A stretch of 7,109 bases of DNA from Candidatus Kerfeldbacteria bacterium (GTDB lineage Bacteria; Patescibacteriota; Patescibacteriia; Veblenbacterales; UBA10138), in NCBI GenBank assembly GCA_016217875.1, contig JACRFN010000131.1, positions 1 through 7,109 on the forward strand, written 5' to 3'. Both the position numbers and the translations under genes were made by a program. Below are positions 1 through 4,441 of the stretch, piece after piece; position 1 is the first letter of the stretch, and every line of letters starts with the position of its first letter. The notes below the pieces were generated by a model that made no database searches, was not told where the DNA came from, and worked only from the letters and a program-made list of their open reading frames with translations.

Positions 1-150
1 CTCGTGGTCGAGCTTAGGGAGTGGTGGAGGTTGGGGAAACTTATTCGGGGTGGCCAGATTGAGGCTGTAAACACTATACCTGTTCCAGGTAAGGTAATGC
101 CCAGAGAGAGTAGAATTAGGATTATCCCCTTGACAGATGGGCTTCTTTAG
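1..150 (+). CDS. Possible C-terminal fragment of an unidentified gene
   Basis: The reading frame is open from the first base to a TAG at 148-150 and gives 49 residues. The start lies outside the window. The translation looks protein-like, with segments such as VELREWWRLGKLIRGGQ and RIRIIPLTDGLL: charged and aliphatic residues alternate, two adjacent Trp are present and there is no Cys. I do not recognise a family, and 49 open codons can occur by chance. A promoter-like TTGACA lies inside its last codons, which suggests that the next transcription unit starts here. Confidence 0.35.
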   Translation, partial: LVVELREWWRLGKLIRGGQIEAVNTIPVPGKVMPRESRIRIIPLTDGLL

Positions 151-159
151 TTTTACAGT
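130..159 (+). promoter_or_regulatory. Candidate sigma70 promoter for the small ORF at 272
   Basis: There is a perfect TTGACA at 130-135, an 18-nt spacer, and TACAGT (4 of 6 matches to TATAAT) at 154-159. The predicted start near 166 would give a leader of about 105 nt containing the 178-233 hairpin. This is a sequence match only. Confidence 0.35.
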
Positions 160-177
160 GAGATGTTCTTTGATAAA

Positions 178-233
178 TGTTTACTATTCTCTGGTGGCTA
201 CTTTTCATAGTGACTAGCGGAGAGTAGTAAACA
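178..233 (+). repeat. Inverted repeat / leader hairpin
   Basis: TGTTTACTA (178-186) pairs with TAGTAAACA (225-233). After a 2-nt bulge the helix continues with CTCT/AGAG (189-192 with 221-224), giving 13 bp around a 28-nt loop. The loop can form an inner GCTA/TAGC stem. No T-run follows, so it is not a terminator. It could be a structured 5' leader or paired operators. Confidence 0.5.
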
Positions 234-271
234 CTATAGTAACTCACACAAATACCAGATTCGCGGTTTTT

Positions 272-460
272 GTGGGTGGTCGGGAGGCGACGTACCCAAA
301 GAGTAGATGGTCTCGTGATAAACCTGGTCTTGTGATTAGGACTGATGAAAACCGTCGCTTCATCTCGTGTTACGGGTATGAGTATGACTGGTACGAAAGG
401 GAGTACCCTCTGCCACCCGAAGCCGTACTCGTGCCTACTAGCGAAATCGGGTCCTTATAA
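272..460 (+). CDS. Small hypothetical protein, 62 aa
   Basis: An unrecognised small protein. It starts at GTG 272. No ATG, GTG or TTG precedes it in frame after the TAG at 215-217, so GTG is the only standard start, although no clear SD lies upstream. The middle is rich in aromatic and acidic residues (YGYEYDWYEREYPLPPE, about residues 34-50). There is no Cys, signal peptide or membrane segment, so a small soluble protein is expected. It is supported by a promoter candidate upstream (130-159), a leader hairpin and a strong terminator 71 nt downstream, which together form a monocistronic unit. The frame is open upstream to 218, so a non-standard start further 5' is possible. No function is assigned. 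Confidence 0.5.
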   Translation: MGGREATYPKSRWSRDKPGLVIRTDENRRFISCYGYEYDWYEREYPLPPEAVLVPTSEIGSL

Positions 461-530
461 TCCGAGAAAAAAAATCAGCACTCGCGAACTAGCACCCAGT
501 GCCATATGATAACAGGTATTATCCTGTACT

Positions 531-570
531 GAGTCTCACCAAGTCCAATGGTTGAGACTCTCTTTTTTAT
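531..570 (+). terminator. Intrinsic terminator after the 62-aa ORF
   Basis: GAGTCTCA (531-538) pairs perfectly with TGAGACTC (553-560), the inner CCA/TGG can extend the stem, and TCTTTTTTAT follows. A small ACAGG/CCTGT hairpin sits just before it (512-527). The unit converges with the leftward tRNA-Glu transcript. Confidence 0.78.
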
Positions 571-637
571 CCAAAAGTTATACTCATTGGGTGGCAAGTG
601 ATTTTTAGCCCCACTGGGAATTCTCCTCGCTCCGACT

Positions 638-653
638 TCCGCCAGTTGGCGGA
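638..653. repeat. Short palindrome TCCGCC-AGTT-GGCGGA (copy 1)
   Basis: A perfect 6-bp stem with a 4-nt loop. It is the first of three TCCGCC/GGCGGA palindromes around the tRNA-Glu gene (others at 772-786 and 1009-1023). It resembles the short interspersed palindromes common in non-coding DNA of small-genome bacteria. Confidence 0.6.
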
Positions 654-661
654 CTACACTC

Positions 662-683
662 AACTCCGCTCGACAGCGGAGTT
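662..683. repeat. Perfect 9-bp hairpin AACTCCGCT/AGCGGAGTT
   Basis: AACTCCGCT (662-670), loop CGAC, AGCGGAGTT (675-683). Its left arm, with the preceding C, gives the 10-mer CAACTCCGCT, which recurs in both arms of the inverted repeat upstream of hsp20 (1162-1171 and 1270-1279). Only four T follow, so it would be a weak plus-strand terminator at best. Confidence 0.55.
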
Positions 684-705
684 TTCTCGCACCCTTCGAT
701 TCTCC

Positions 706-744
706 GAAAAGAAAAAACACCCGACACTAGGCCGGATGTTTTTT
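706..744 (-). terminator. Intrinsic terminator for the tRNA-Glu transcript
   Basis: Read leftward, AAAAAACATCCG (744-733) pairs with CGGGTGTTTTTT (723-712) around a 9-nt loop: 12 bp including one U-G pair. TTTTTTCTTTTC (717-706) forms the U-tract. Read rightward, the wobble becomes a C-A mismatch, so the helix is complete only in the minus-strand RNA, which matches the leftward tRNA gene. Confidence 0.65.
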
Positions 745-760
745 CTTAGCCTCACCCGGA

Positions 761-796
761 ACCCCGAAGTATCCGCCTGAGGCGGAACTACGGGGT
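761..796. repeat. Long imperfect hairpin containing palindrome copy 2
   Basis: ACCCCG (761-766) pairs with CGGGGT (791-796), AGT with ACT, and TCCGCC (772-777) with GGCGGA (781-786) around a TGA loop. In total there are about 15-16 bp with one mismatch and one bulged A. The hairpin lies in the 3' trailer of the leftward tRNA-Glu transcript. Confidence 0.6.
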
Positions 797-805
797 AAGT
801 CGAAC

Positions 806-838
806 CCCCACATAACACGTTAAGGCGTGTATATGGGG
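806..838. repeat. Imperfect hairpin downstream of tRNA-Glu
   Basis: CCCCA (806-810) pairs with TGGGG (834-838), and ACACG (815-819) pairs with CGTGT (826-830) through a short bulged middle. In the minus-strand transcript it lies about 50 nt 3' of the tRNA CCA end and may be trimmed with the trailer. No gene is visible between here and the tRNA. Confidence 0.4.
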
Positions 839-885
839 CAAGCCGGATTACCACACTTGCCCACCCACCAAGTTAAATATAGGCT

Positions 886-960
886 TGGTAGCGCATAGGG
901 GAGTCGGACCCCTGTTCCCACATTGAAAGCGTGGTGTCCTAGCCGTTAGACGAATGCGCC
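886..960 (-). tRNA. tRNA-Glu (anticodon UUC)
   Basis: Read on the minus strand, all cloverleaf parts are present. The acceptor is GGCGCAT/ATGCGCT, with a G-U pair at position 1-72. The D-arm is GTCT-AACGGCTA-GGAC, typical of tRNA-Glu. The anticodon arm is CCACG-CTTTCAA-TGTGG, with UUC at 925-927 (plus-strand GAA). The T-arm is AGGGG-TCCGACT-CCCCT, and discriminator A plus CCA is encoded (886-889 reads TGGT on the plus strand). The length is 75 nt with no intron. The T-loop starts TCC instead of the usual TTC, a modest deviation. The gene appears to be transcribed alone. Confidence 0.96.
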
Positions 961-1003
961 ATAATATTTGGTGGGCGGGTTGTCAAAGCGTGGTGCTTGC
1001 CCC

Positions 1004-1029
1004 GCACCTCCGCCATGGGCGGATGGTGC
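1004..1029. repeat. Hairpin containing palindrome copy 3
   Basis: GCACC (1004-1008) pairs with GGTGC (1025-1029) and TCCGCC (1009-1014) with GGCGGA (1018-1023) around an ATG loop. The stem is 11 bp with one bulged T (1024). It sits in the presumed 5' leader of the tRNA-Glu precursor. Confidence 0.6.
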
Positions 1030-1089
1030 TCTGGGTCCAGCCATTACCTCCCTTCGGGAAACAAGGACGATGGGGCCATAAGCTAGGAA

Positions 1090-1118
1090 ATTCTAGGCTA
1101 GGGAGAGCTAGGCGTCAA
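1090..1118 (-). promoter_or_regulatory. Candidate promoter for tRNA-Glu
   Basis: Read leftward: TTGACG (1118-1113), a 17-nt spacer, TAGAAT (1095-1090). The start would be near 1083, giving a 5' leader of about 120 nt with the 1004-1029 hairpin. A perfect TTGACA nearer the tRNA (986-981) has no usable -10 at the right distance. The spacer and flanks contain four CTAGG words between 1083 and 1112, so the match could partly reflect local repetition. Confidence 0.42.
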
Positions 1119-1128
1119 GGAGTTACGT

Positions 1129-1137
1129 TGCTATACT
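1129..1137 (+). promoter_or_regulatory. Extended -10 element upstream of the hsp20 inverted repeat
   Basis: TG-C-TATACT is an extended -10 motif with no convincing -35. A start near 1144 would put the whole inverted repeat (1152-1289) into the hsp20 leader, which is the condition for an RNA-thermometer role. Confidence 0.3.
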
Positions 1138-1151
1138 ATGTAATAGCCTAT

Positions 1152-1289
1152 CCCAGTAATACAACTCCGCTAGCGCTCGTACCAACCACCATACCTCATA
1201 ACTTTATGCAATGTTTAGAGCTATTTAATCTTTCACACTTGTTCAATTACCTCGCACTGCGGGTGGTTGAGCGGAGTTGATATACTGGG
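1152..1289 (+). repeat. Long imperfect inverted repeat directly before hsp20
   Basis: The 5' arm is 1152-1171 and the 3' arm 1270-1289. They form 20 bp with two single-base bulges (A1159, A1280), including a perfect 10-bp CAACTCCGCT/AGCGGAGTTG block. A second block, CAACCACC (1183-1190) with GGTGGTTG (1262-1269), continues the 3' arm without a gap. Thus all but one of the 28 bases at 1262-1289 are paired, around a 71-nt loop. The arm contains the only GGAG before hsp20 (1273-1276) and ends 1 nt before its ATG. It could be a regulatory RNA fold, a protein-binding site, or the ends of a small non-autonomous mobile element of about 140 bp. Confidence 0.72.
1278..1286 (+). promoter_or_regulatory. 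Extended -10 element immediately before hsp20
   Basis: TG-A-TATACT ends 4 nt before the ATG at 1291. The expected start at about 1291-1294 would make the hsp20 mRNA leaderless or nearly so. The spacing is slightly short for a transcript starting exactly at the A of ATG, and no -35 is seen. Confidence 0.35.
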
Positions 1290-1290
1290 T

Positions 1291-1749
1291 ATGTCAGCCC
1301 TGTCATTTTTCAGATTCATTTCCCGCCCCACTGAACCCGCGGAATCAGTAGCTGTACCAACCCAAAGCCCAAGTCCCAGTGGGCCGCCGGTGGAGTGGTA
1401 TTCGGCCGAGTACGAGGGCCAGTTGGCGGTGGATGTTTATCAAACCAAGAGCGCAGTGGTGGTTAAGTCAACCATCGCCGGCGTCAAGCCTGAAGATTTG
1501 GAAGTGACGCTTAATAATGACGTTATAACTCTGCGTGGCCGCCGTCAGCCGGAAGAAGAGGTTTTGCCGGAAGATTATCTTTATCGGGAGTGTTACTGGG
1601 GAGGATTTTCACGTTCCATAGTCTTGCCGGTGGAAGTTAGAGCCGATAAGGTTCAGGCCAGTTTAAAGAATGGAATTTTGACGGTAATTTTACCCAAAGC
1701 CGCCAAGATTTCTAAATCCGTGGCGGTGAAAGTAGCCGCCGTAGAATAG
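1291..1749 (+). CDS. Small heat-shock protein, Hsp20/alpha-crystallin family
   Basis: A cytoplasmic ATP-independent holdase chaperone that binds unfolding proteins as an oligomer. The product is 152 aa from ATG 1291. The N-terminal arm (residues 1-43) is Ser/Pro-rich and begins with an aromatic SALSFFRF. The alpha-crystallin domain covers about 45-136: strand pattern LAVDVYQTKSAVVVKSTIAGV, then the family-typical YWGGFSRSIVLP (102-113) and ASLKNGILTVILPK (123-136). A short C-terminal tail carries a V-x-V pattern (VAVKV, 144-148) in the place of the usual I-x-I motif. A TTG at 1267 could extend it by 8 residues, but those codons lie inside the inverted repeat and add nothing recognisable. It is the first gene of an operon with the two genes below. 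Regulation through the preceding inverted repeat is plausible. No CIRCE operator is seen. Confidence 0.92.
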   Translation: MSALSFFRFISRPTEPAESVAVPTQSPSPSGPPVEWYSAEYEGQLAVDVYQTKSAVVVKSTIAGVKPEDLEVTLNNDVITLRGRRQPEEEVLPEDYLYRECYWGGFSRSIVLPVEVRADKVQASLKNGILTVILPKAAKISKSVAVKVAAVE

Positions 1750-1756
1750 GAGTTTT

Positions 1757-1984
1757 ATGTCCAACCATAATTCATTAACAGCCGTCTTTGACCGATTAGA
1801 GGGCGAGTTGGTGGTTTTAAAATTTGAAGACGGCCAAGAGCTAGCTGTGTCCAAAGAATTACTACCAGCTGATTGCCACGAGGGCAGTCATTTGGTTTGT
1901 AACTTTACCACTCAAGCCCAAGCCGAGACTGATCAGGCTAGCCGGGCCCGGCAACTTTTAACCGACATACTTAGGGGTTCGTAG
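1757..1984 (+). CDS. DUF3006-like small protein, 75 aa
   Basis: The product matches the pattern of DUF3006 proteins: a short beta-rich start of the type AVFDRLEGELVVLKFEDGQE (about residues 9-28), a LAVSKELLPADCHEGSHLV segment that fits the family's 'elp..lLP.g..eGd.l', and a charged helix at the end (about 57-73, ending ARQLLTDILRG). The biochemical function of the family is unknown. A good AGGAG (1748-1752) lies 4 nt before the ATG and overlaps the hsp20 stop, which suggests coupled translation. Length is normal for the family. There is no signal peptide or membrane segment, so it should be cytoplasmic. The family call rests on recalled pattern, not a search. Confidence 0.78.
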   Translation: MSNHNSLTAVFDRLEGELVVLKFEDGQELAVSKELLPADCHEGSHLVCNFTTQAQAETDQASRARQLLTDILRGS

Positions 1985-1989
1985 TTTAC

Positions 1990-3846
1990 ATGTCACTCTA
2001 TCTGCCAGGTAATTTACATAAAAACTATCCCATAGCCGGACGTTTAGGGCTGTTGTTGGTGTTGTTTTTGTTGCTTATTGGCGGTATCAGTTTTTATCAT
2101 AAAGTTTACGCCGGCCGCATTTTTCCCGGCGTGTTTATAGGCAGCTTAAGCGTCGGCGGTTTAACGCCGGAGGCGGCGGCCGCTAATTTGCGCGCGGTTT
2201 GGAATAGTTTCAGTAAGCAGGGCTTGCAATTGACCTCTGACGTCGGGGCGGTAACAATGATGCCCATAGTTGGCTCATCAACTAATCCGGACCTGTCTTA
2301 TGAATTGGTCAGCTTCGACCCTGAAACAGCTGTGGAACAAGCTTATGCCATCGGTCGGCAAGGTAGTTGGCCGCGACAATTTGTTCAGCCTTTCATTACG
2401 CTTTTTAACGAACGGGTTGTGTCAGTCGAGGCCGATACCACTAAAGTAGCTCAGTTTATAAAAGATAGTTTACCTAAATTAGAAGTTTTACCCCAGCCCG
2501 CCCGTTTAGTTTGGCGTGAGGGTGATTTTACAGTCGAGCCGGAAGTGCCAGGCCGGGTGTTGAATGAGTCATTATTGCATCAGGCTTTGGAGCAACGGTT
2601 CAAGCAGTTAGCTTTTGAGCCGATAGAATTGGTGATTGATAAAATTAATCCCAGTTTAAACCAGGCTAAGGTTATGGCTGCTCTGCCGCAAGCTCGTAAG
2701 CTCGCCCAAGACAATGATTTAGTTTTTACTTTTGCCCAACAAAGCTGGACGGCTAAACCAAGCGTCTGGCACAAGTGGCTTGAAGTCAGGGAGGATAATA
2801 ATGCTCCACAGGTTGGGCTGTCACTTGATTCAGCCAAAGAATTTTTTAAATCAGTAACTAGTAGCGTGGATCAGCCGGCGCTTAATGCCAAGTTTGAATT
2901 CAAAGACGGGGTGGTCACAACTTTTACCGCCAGCCAACCTGGCCAGGTAGTAGATTTATCAGCTACTTTGCAAGCCGCTGAGGTGGTGGTTAAGGGAGGG
3001 GAGTTAAAAACCGTACCCTTGGTGGTTAAAGTTACTGAACCGGAGATCAGTACAGCTGAAGCCAATGAATTAGGTATAGTTGAAATTATCGGCGTGGGCC
3101 GTTCCAATTTTGCCGGCAGTCCAAGCAATCGCCGTCATAACATACGTACTGGTGCCAATAAGCTCAACGGTATTTTGGTTAAGCCAGATGAGGAGTTTTC
3201 CTTAATTAAAGCTTTGGGTAAAATTGACGCCGCCGCCGGTTATAAAGAAGAATTGGTAATCAAGGGTAATAAGACCATTCCCGAGTTTGGGGGCGGTTTG
3301 TGCCAAATAGGTACTACCACTTTCCGGGCCGCTCTGGCTTCGGGCTTGCCTATTCTGGAACGCCGGAACCATTCTTACCGTGTGCCATACTATGAACCAG
3401 CCGGCACTGATGCCACTATTTATGACCCCAAACCTGATTTCAGATTCGGCAATGATACCGGTAGCGCTATACTTATCCAAACCAGGATAGAGGGTGATAA
3501 TTTGATTTTTGAGTTTTGGGGTAAAAAGGATGGTCGGCTAGTCGAGCAGACCAAGCCTAAAATTACCAATTTGGTAGCGCCGCCGCCCACGAAGTTAGTT
3601 GAGACCGAGGATTTGCCAGTGGGCCAAAAGAAGTGTACGGAAAGGGCGCACACCGGCGCCGATGCCGAGTTCACCTACACCGTGACTTATTCTTCAGGTG
3701 AAAAAAAGGAGCAGGTGTTCAAAAGTCACTACGTACCCTGGCAGGAAGTGTGTTTGGTCGGTGTGCCTAAAGGCAGCTTACAACAAACAACCGATAACAA
3801 TACAACATTGCCTTCGGCTGATGTACAGGGGCAAACTGGTAATTAG
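1990..3846 (+). CDS. VanW-domain envelope protein with PG_binding_4-like repeats
   Basis: A 618-aa single-pass protein anchored in the cytoplasmic membrane, with its bulk outside. A short basic/polar N-terminus precedes one hydrophobic helix (about 19-36, LGLLLVLFLLLIGGISFY) with no cleavage motif, then a VGGLTPEEA-like segment (55-64). Two stretches fit PG_binding_4, a putative peptidoglycan-binding module: around 175-205 (FTVEPEVPGRVLNESLL) and 304-337 (FTASQPGQVVDLSATL). The VanW domain covers about 370-510, with FAGSPSNRRHNIRTGANKLNG, EFSLIKALG, FGGGLCQIGTTTFRAAL and YDPKPDFRFGND. The C-terminus has a beta-like segment holding Cys549 and Cys588, then a Thr/Asn/Gln-rich tail. VanW has no established enzymatic activity despite its name from vancomycin clusters. 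The start ATG lies 5 nt after the previous stop with no strong SD, so it is third gene of the hsp20 operon. Confidence 0.93.
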   Translation: MSLYLPGNLHKNYPIAGRLGLLLVLFLLLIGGISFYHKVYAGRIFPGVFIGSLSVGGLTPEAAAANLRAVWNSFSKQGLQLTSDVGAVTMMPIVGSSTNPDLSYELVSFDPETAVEQAYAIGRQGSWPRQFVQPFITLFNERVVSVEADTTKVAQFIKDSLPKLEVLPQPARLVWREGDFTVEPEVPGRVLNESLLHQALEQRFKQLAFEPIELVIDKINPSLNQAKVMAALPQARKLAQDNDLVFTFAQQSWTAKPSVWHKWLEVREDNNAPQVGLSLDSAKEFFKSVTSSVDQPALNAKFEFKDGVVTTFTASQPGQVVDLSATLQAAEVVVKGGELKTVPLVVKVTEPEISTAEANELGIVEIIGVGRSNFAGSPSNRRHNIRTGANKLNGILVKPDEEFSLIKALGKIDAAAGYKEELVIKGNKTIPEFGGGLCQIGTTTFRAALASGLPILERRNHSYRVPYYEPAGTDATIYDPKPDFRFGNDTGSAILIQTRIEGDNLIFEFWGKKDGRLVEQTKPKITNLVAPPPTKLVETEDLPVGQKKCTERAHTGADAEFTYTVTYSSGEKKEQVFKSHYVPWQEVCLVGVPKGSLQQTTDNNTTLPSADVQGQTGN

Positions 3847-3899
3847 CCACTAGTCAATGGCGGCGAGTATTAAGTGTTTGCGATTTATAATTGTTTGTC

Positions 3900-3942
3900 A
3901 TTCCCGCCCCGTATCAAATACGGGGTAAACTCCAGCGGGAAT
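3900..3942. repeat. Nested palindrome, dRS3/REP-like
   Basis: An outer ATTCCCGC (3900-3907) and GCGGGAAT (3935-3942) enclose a perfect inner hairpin CCCCGTAT-CAA-ATACGGGG (3907-3925), followed by TAAACTCCA. The ATTCCC...GGGAAT outer arms match the general form of dRS3 and related REP-type elements known in several bacteria. It lies 54 nt after the VanW stop. No clean U-tract follows, so it is not a standard terminator, though it could protect the mRNA 3' end. Confidence 0.6.
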
Positions 3943-4035
3943 CTAGAAATAGACGGAGATGGTGCTGGTTGTTTTTACTTTTTTGTTGCTGAGTAGGGAT
4001 TGTTGCCGGTTGTGGAGTATAAAATAAGCCATAAC

Positions 4036-4062
4036 GAAAAATCCCAACTCGGTTGAGTTGGG
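4036..4062 (-). terminator. Intrinsic terminator of the leftward micro-operon
   Basis: Read leftward, CCCAACTC (4062-4055) pairs perfectly with GAGTTGGG (4050-4043) around an AACC loop, followed by ATTTTTC (4042-4036). The T-run exists only on the minus-strand side, giving the direction. It lies 28 nt beyond the stop of the 36-aa ORF. Confidence 0.7.
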
Positions 4063-4065
4063 GGC

Positions 4066-4100
4066 AAGGCCGGGCTTCGGGTTTGGCCTTTTATGATTTT
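4066..4100 (+). terminator. Weak terminator-like hairpin facing the VanW operon
   Basis: AAGGCC (4066-4071) pairs with GGCCTT (4085-4090), optionally extended by three G-U pairs, and is followed by TTATGATTTTGATTT. It is the best candidate to stop rightward transcription from the hsp20-VanW operon, 220 nt beyond its last gene. The U-tract is broken, so confidence is modest. It overlaps the end of the leftward 36-aa ORF. Confidence 0.35.
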
Positions 4101-4201
4101 GATTTGGAGAATAATTCGTAGTCGCTTTGGCGATAAAACGTCAAAGTAACCAAAGCCGACCCAATGGTAGCGAATGTTTCTCTGTATAGTCCAAAGCCCA
4201 T
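4091..4201 (-). CDS. Tiny hypothetical ORF, 36 aa (or 52 aa)
   Basis: An unrecognised minus-strand reading frame. From ATG 4201 it encodes 36 residues ending at TAA 4091-4093, with a hydrophobic middle (TFATIGSALVTLTFY, residues 9-23) and a polar tail (YRQSDYELFSKSKS). The hydrophobic stretch is short for a membrane span but could associate with the membrane. It begins 4 nt after the stop of the 26-aa ORF without its own SD, so coupled translation is likely if it is real. The same frame stays open upstream to an ATG at 4249 (52 aa), overlapping the 26-aa ORF. A terminator follows. The short length is the main reason for doubt. Confidence 0.33.
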   Translation of the reverse strand: MGFGLYRETFATIGSALVTLTFYRQSDYELFSKSKS

Positions 4202-4205
4202 TATT

Positions 4206-4286
4206 TTATTGAAACCAGTTCCCGTTTTCCAGCATAATAGTGACTTCATCGCCTTGGCGCGTGATATTTTTAACTTTTTGTCTCAT
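4206..4286 (-). CDS. Tiny hypothetical ORF, 26 aa, with a good SD
   Basis: A minus-strand ORF from ATG 4286 to TAA 4206-4208. Its best support is an AAGGAG Shine-Dalgarno (4301-4296) 9 nt before the ATG, one of the best ribosome sites in the window, with an in-frame stop close upstream that fixes the start. The peptide starts basic (MRQKVKNITRQ) and ends GDEVTIMLENGNWFQ, with no Cys and no membrane segment. I recognise no family. It sits in a minus-strand unit with the promoter at 4610-4638, the 36-aa ORF 4 nt downstream, and the terminator at 4036-4062. It could be a regulatory leader peptide, a small effector, or a remnant of a longer gene. Confidence 0.42.
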   Translation of the reverse strand: MRQKVKNITRQGDEVTIMLENGNWFQ

Positions 4287-4295
4287 GTTTGTTTA

Positions 4296-4301
4296 CTCCT
4301 T
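4296..4301 (-). promoter_or_regulatory. Shine-Dalgarno of the 26-aa ORF
   Basis: AAGGAG on the minus strand, 9 nt from the ATG at 4286. It decides the start of this ORF and is the strongest hint that it is translated, since rpmF and rnc in this window show no clear SD. Confidence 0.5.
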
Positions 4302-4334
4302 GTTGTTTTTGATTTTTGATTTATAGTTACAGAT

Positions 4335-4441
4335 ACCCCCGGAGGGGGTGGCAAGAAACCTGATTCGGGATAAATCCAGCCTGAGCCGGGTTAACCTAGA
4401 ACACAGATTCCCATGCTTGTCGTGCCACCTCCTCTGGGGGT
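4335..4441. other. Long-range 19-bp helix; structured RNA or leader
   Basis: ACCCCCGGAGGGGGTGGCA (4335-4353) pairs over all 19 positions with TGCCACCTCCTCTGGGGGT (4423-4441), using two G-U pairs on the plus strand, around a 69-nt loop. The loop holds a direct repeat, CCTGATTCGGG (4359-4369) and CCTGAGCCGGG (4380-4390). On the minus strand the two wobbles become A-C mismatches (17 of 19), favouring a plus-strand RNA. Indeed TTGTTG-16-TATAGT (4300-4327) would start transcription almost at the helix, and AGCCAATA-TGTT-TATTGGCT plus TTT (4538-4560) could end a transcript of about 230 nt. In the minus-strand reading the helix lies in the leader of the 26-aa ORF and would hide an AGGAGG. It does not match tmRNA, RNase P or SRP RNA landmarks. 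Confidence 0.5.

Noticed and set aside
475..854. Short ORFs on both strands (475-720 minus, 598-780 plus, 660-854 minus)
   Set aside because: All run through terminators and palindromes, overlap one another and have translations dominated by repeat sequence.
961..986. TTGACA (986-981) and TATTAT (966-961) as the tRNA-Glu promoter
   Set aside because: The spacer is only 14 nt, and the -10 abuts the tRNA 5' end, so transcription would start inside the tRNA.
1130..1171. Remnant of a GIY-YIG gene on the minus strand, based on shared words (ATAGGCTAT, GTAATACAACT) with 6969-7050
   Set aside because: The shared words are short and in different orders and orientations, and no frame preserves the domain.
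954..1280. Plus-strand ORF of 108 codons
   Set aside because: It overlaps the 3' edge of the tRNA-Glu gene on the opposite strand, the hairpin at 1004-1029 and both arms of the inverted repeat. The translation is Trp/His/Arg-rich and unlike a normal protein, and it has no SD.
1141..1290. CIRCE/HrcA operator upstream of hsp20
   Set aside because: The TTAGCACTC-N9-GAGTGCTAA pattern is absent. The inverted repeat present is different in sequence and much longer.
2580..3674. Minus-strand ORFs of 84-92 codons inside the VanW gene
   Set aside because: Antisense shadows of a well-supported 618-codon gene, with no SD or family signal.
4300..4327. TTGTTG-16-TATAGT called as a firm plus-strand promoter
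   Set aside because: It lies in an AT-rich run where such matches are frequent. It is kept only as support for the alternative plus-strand RNA.
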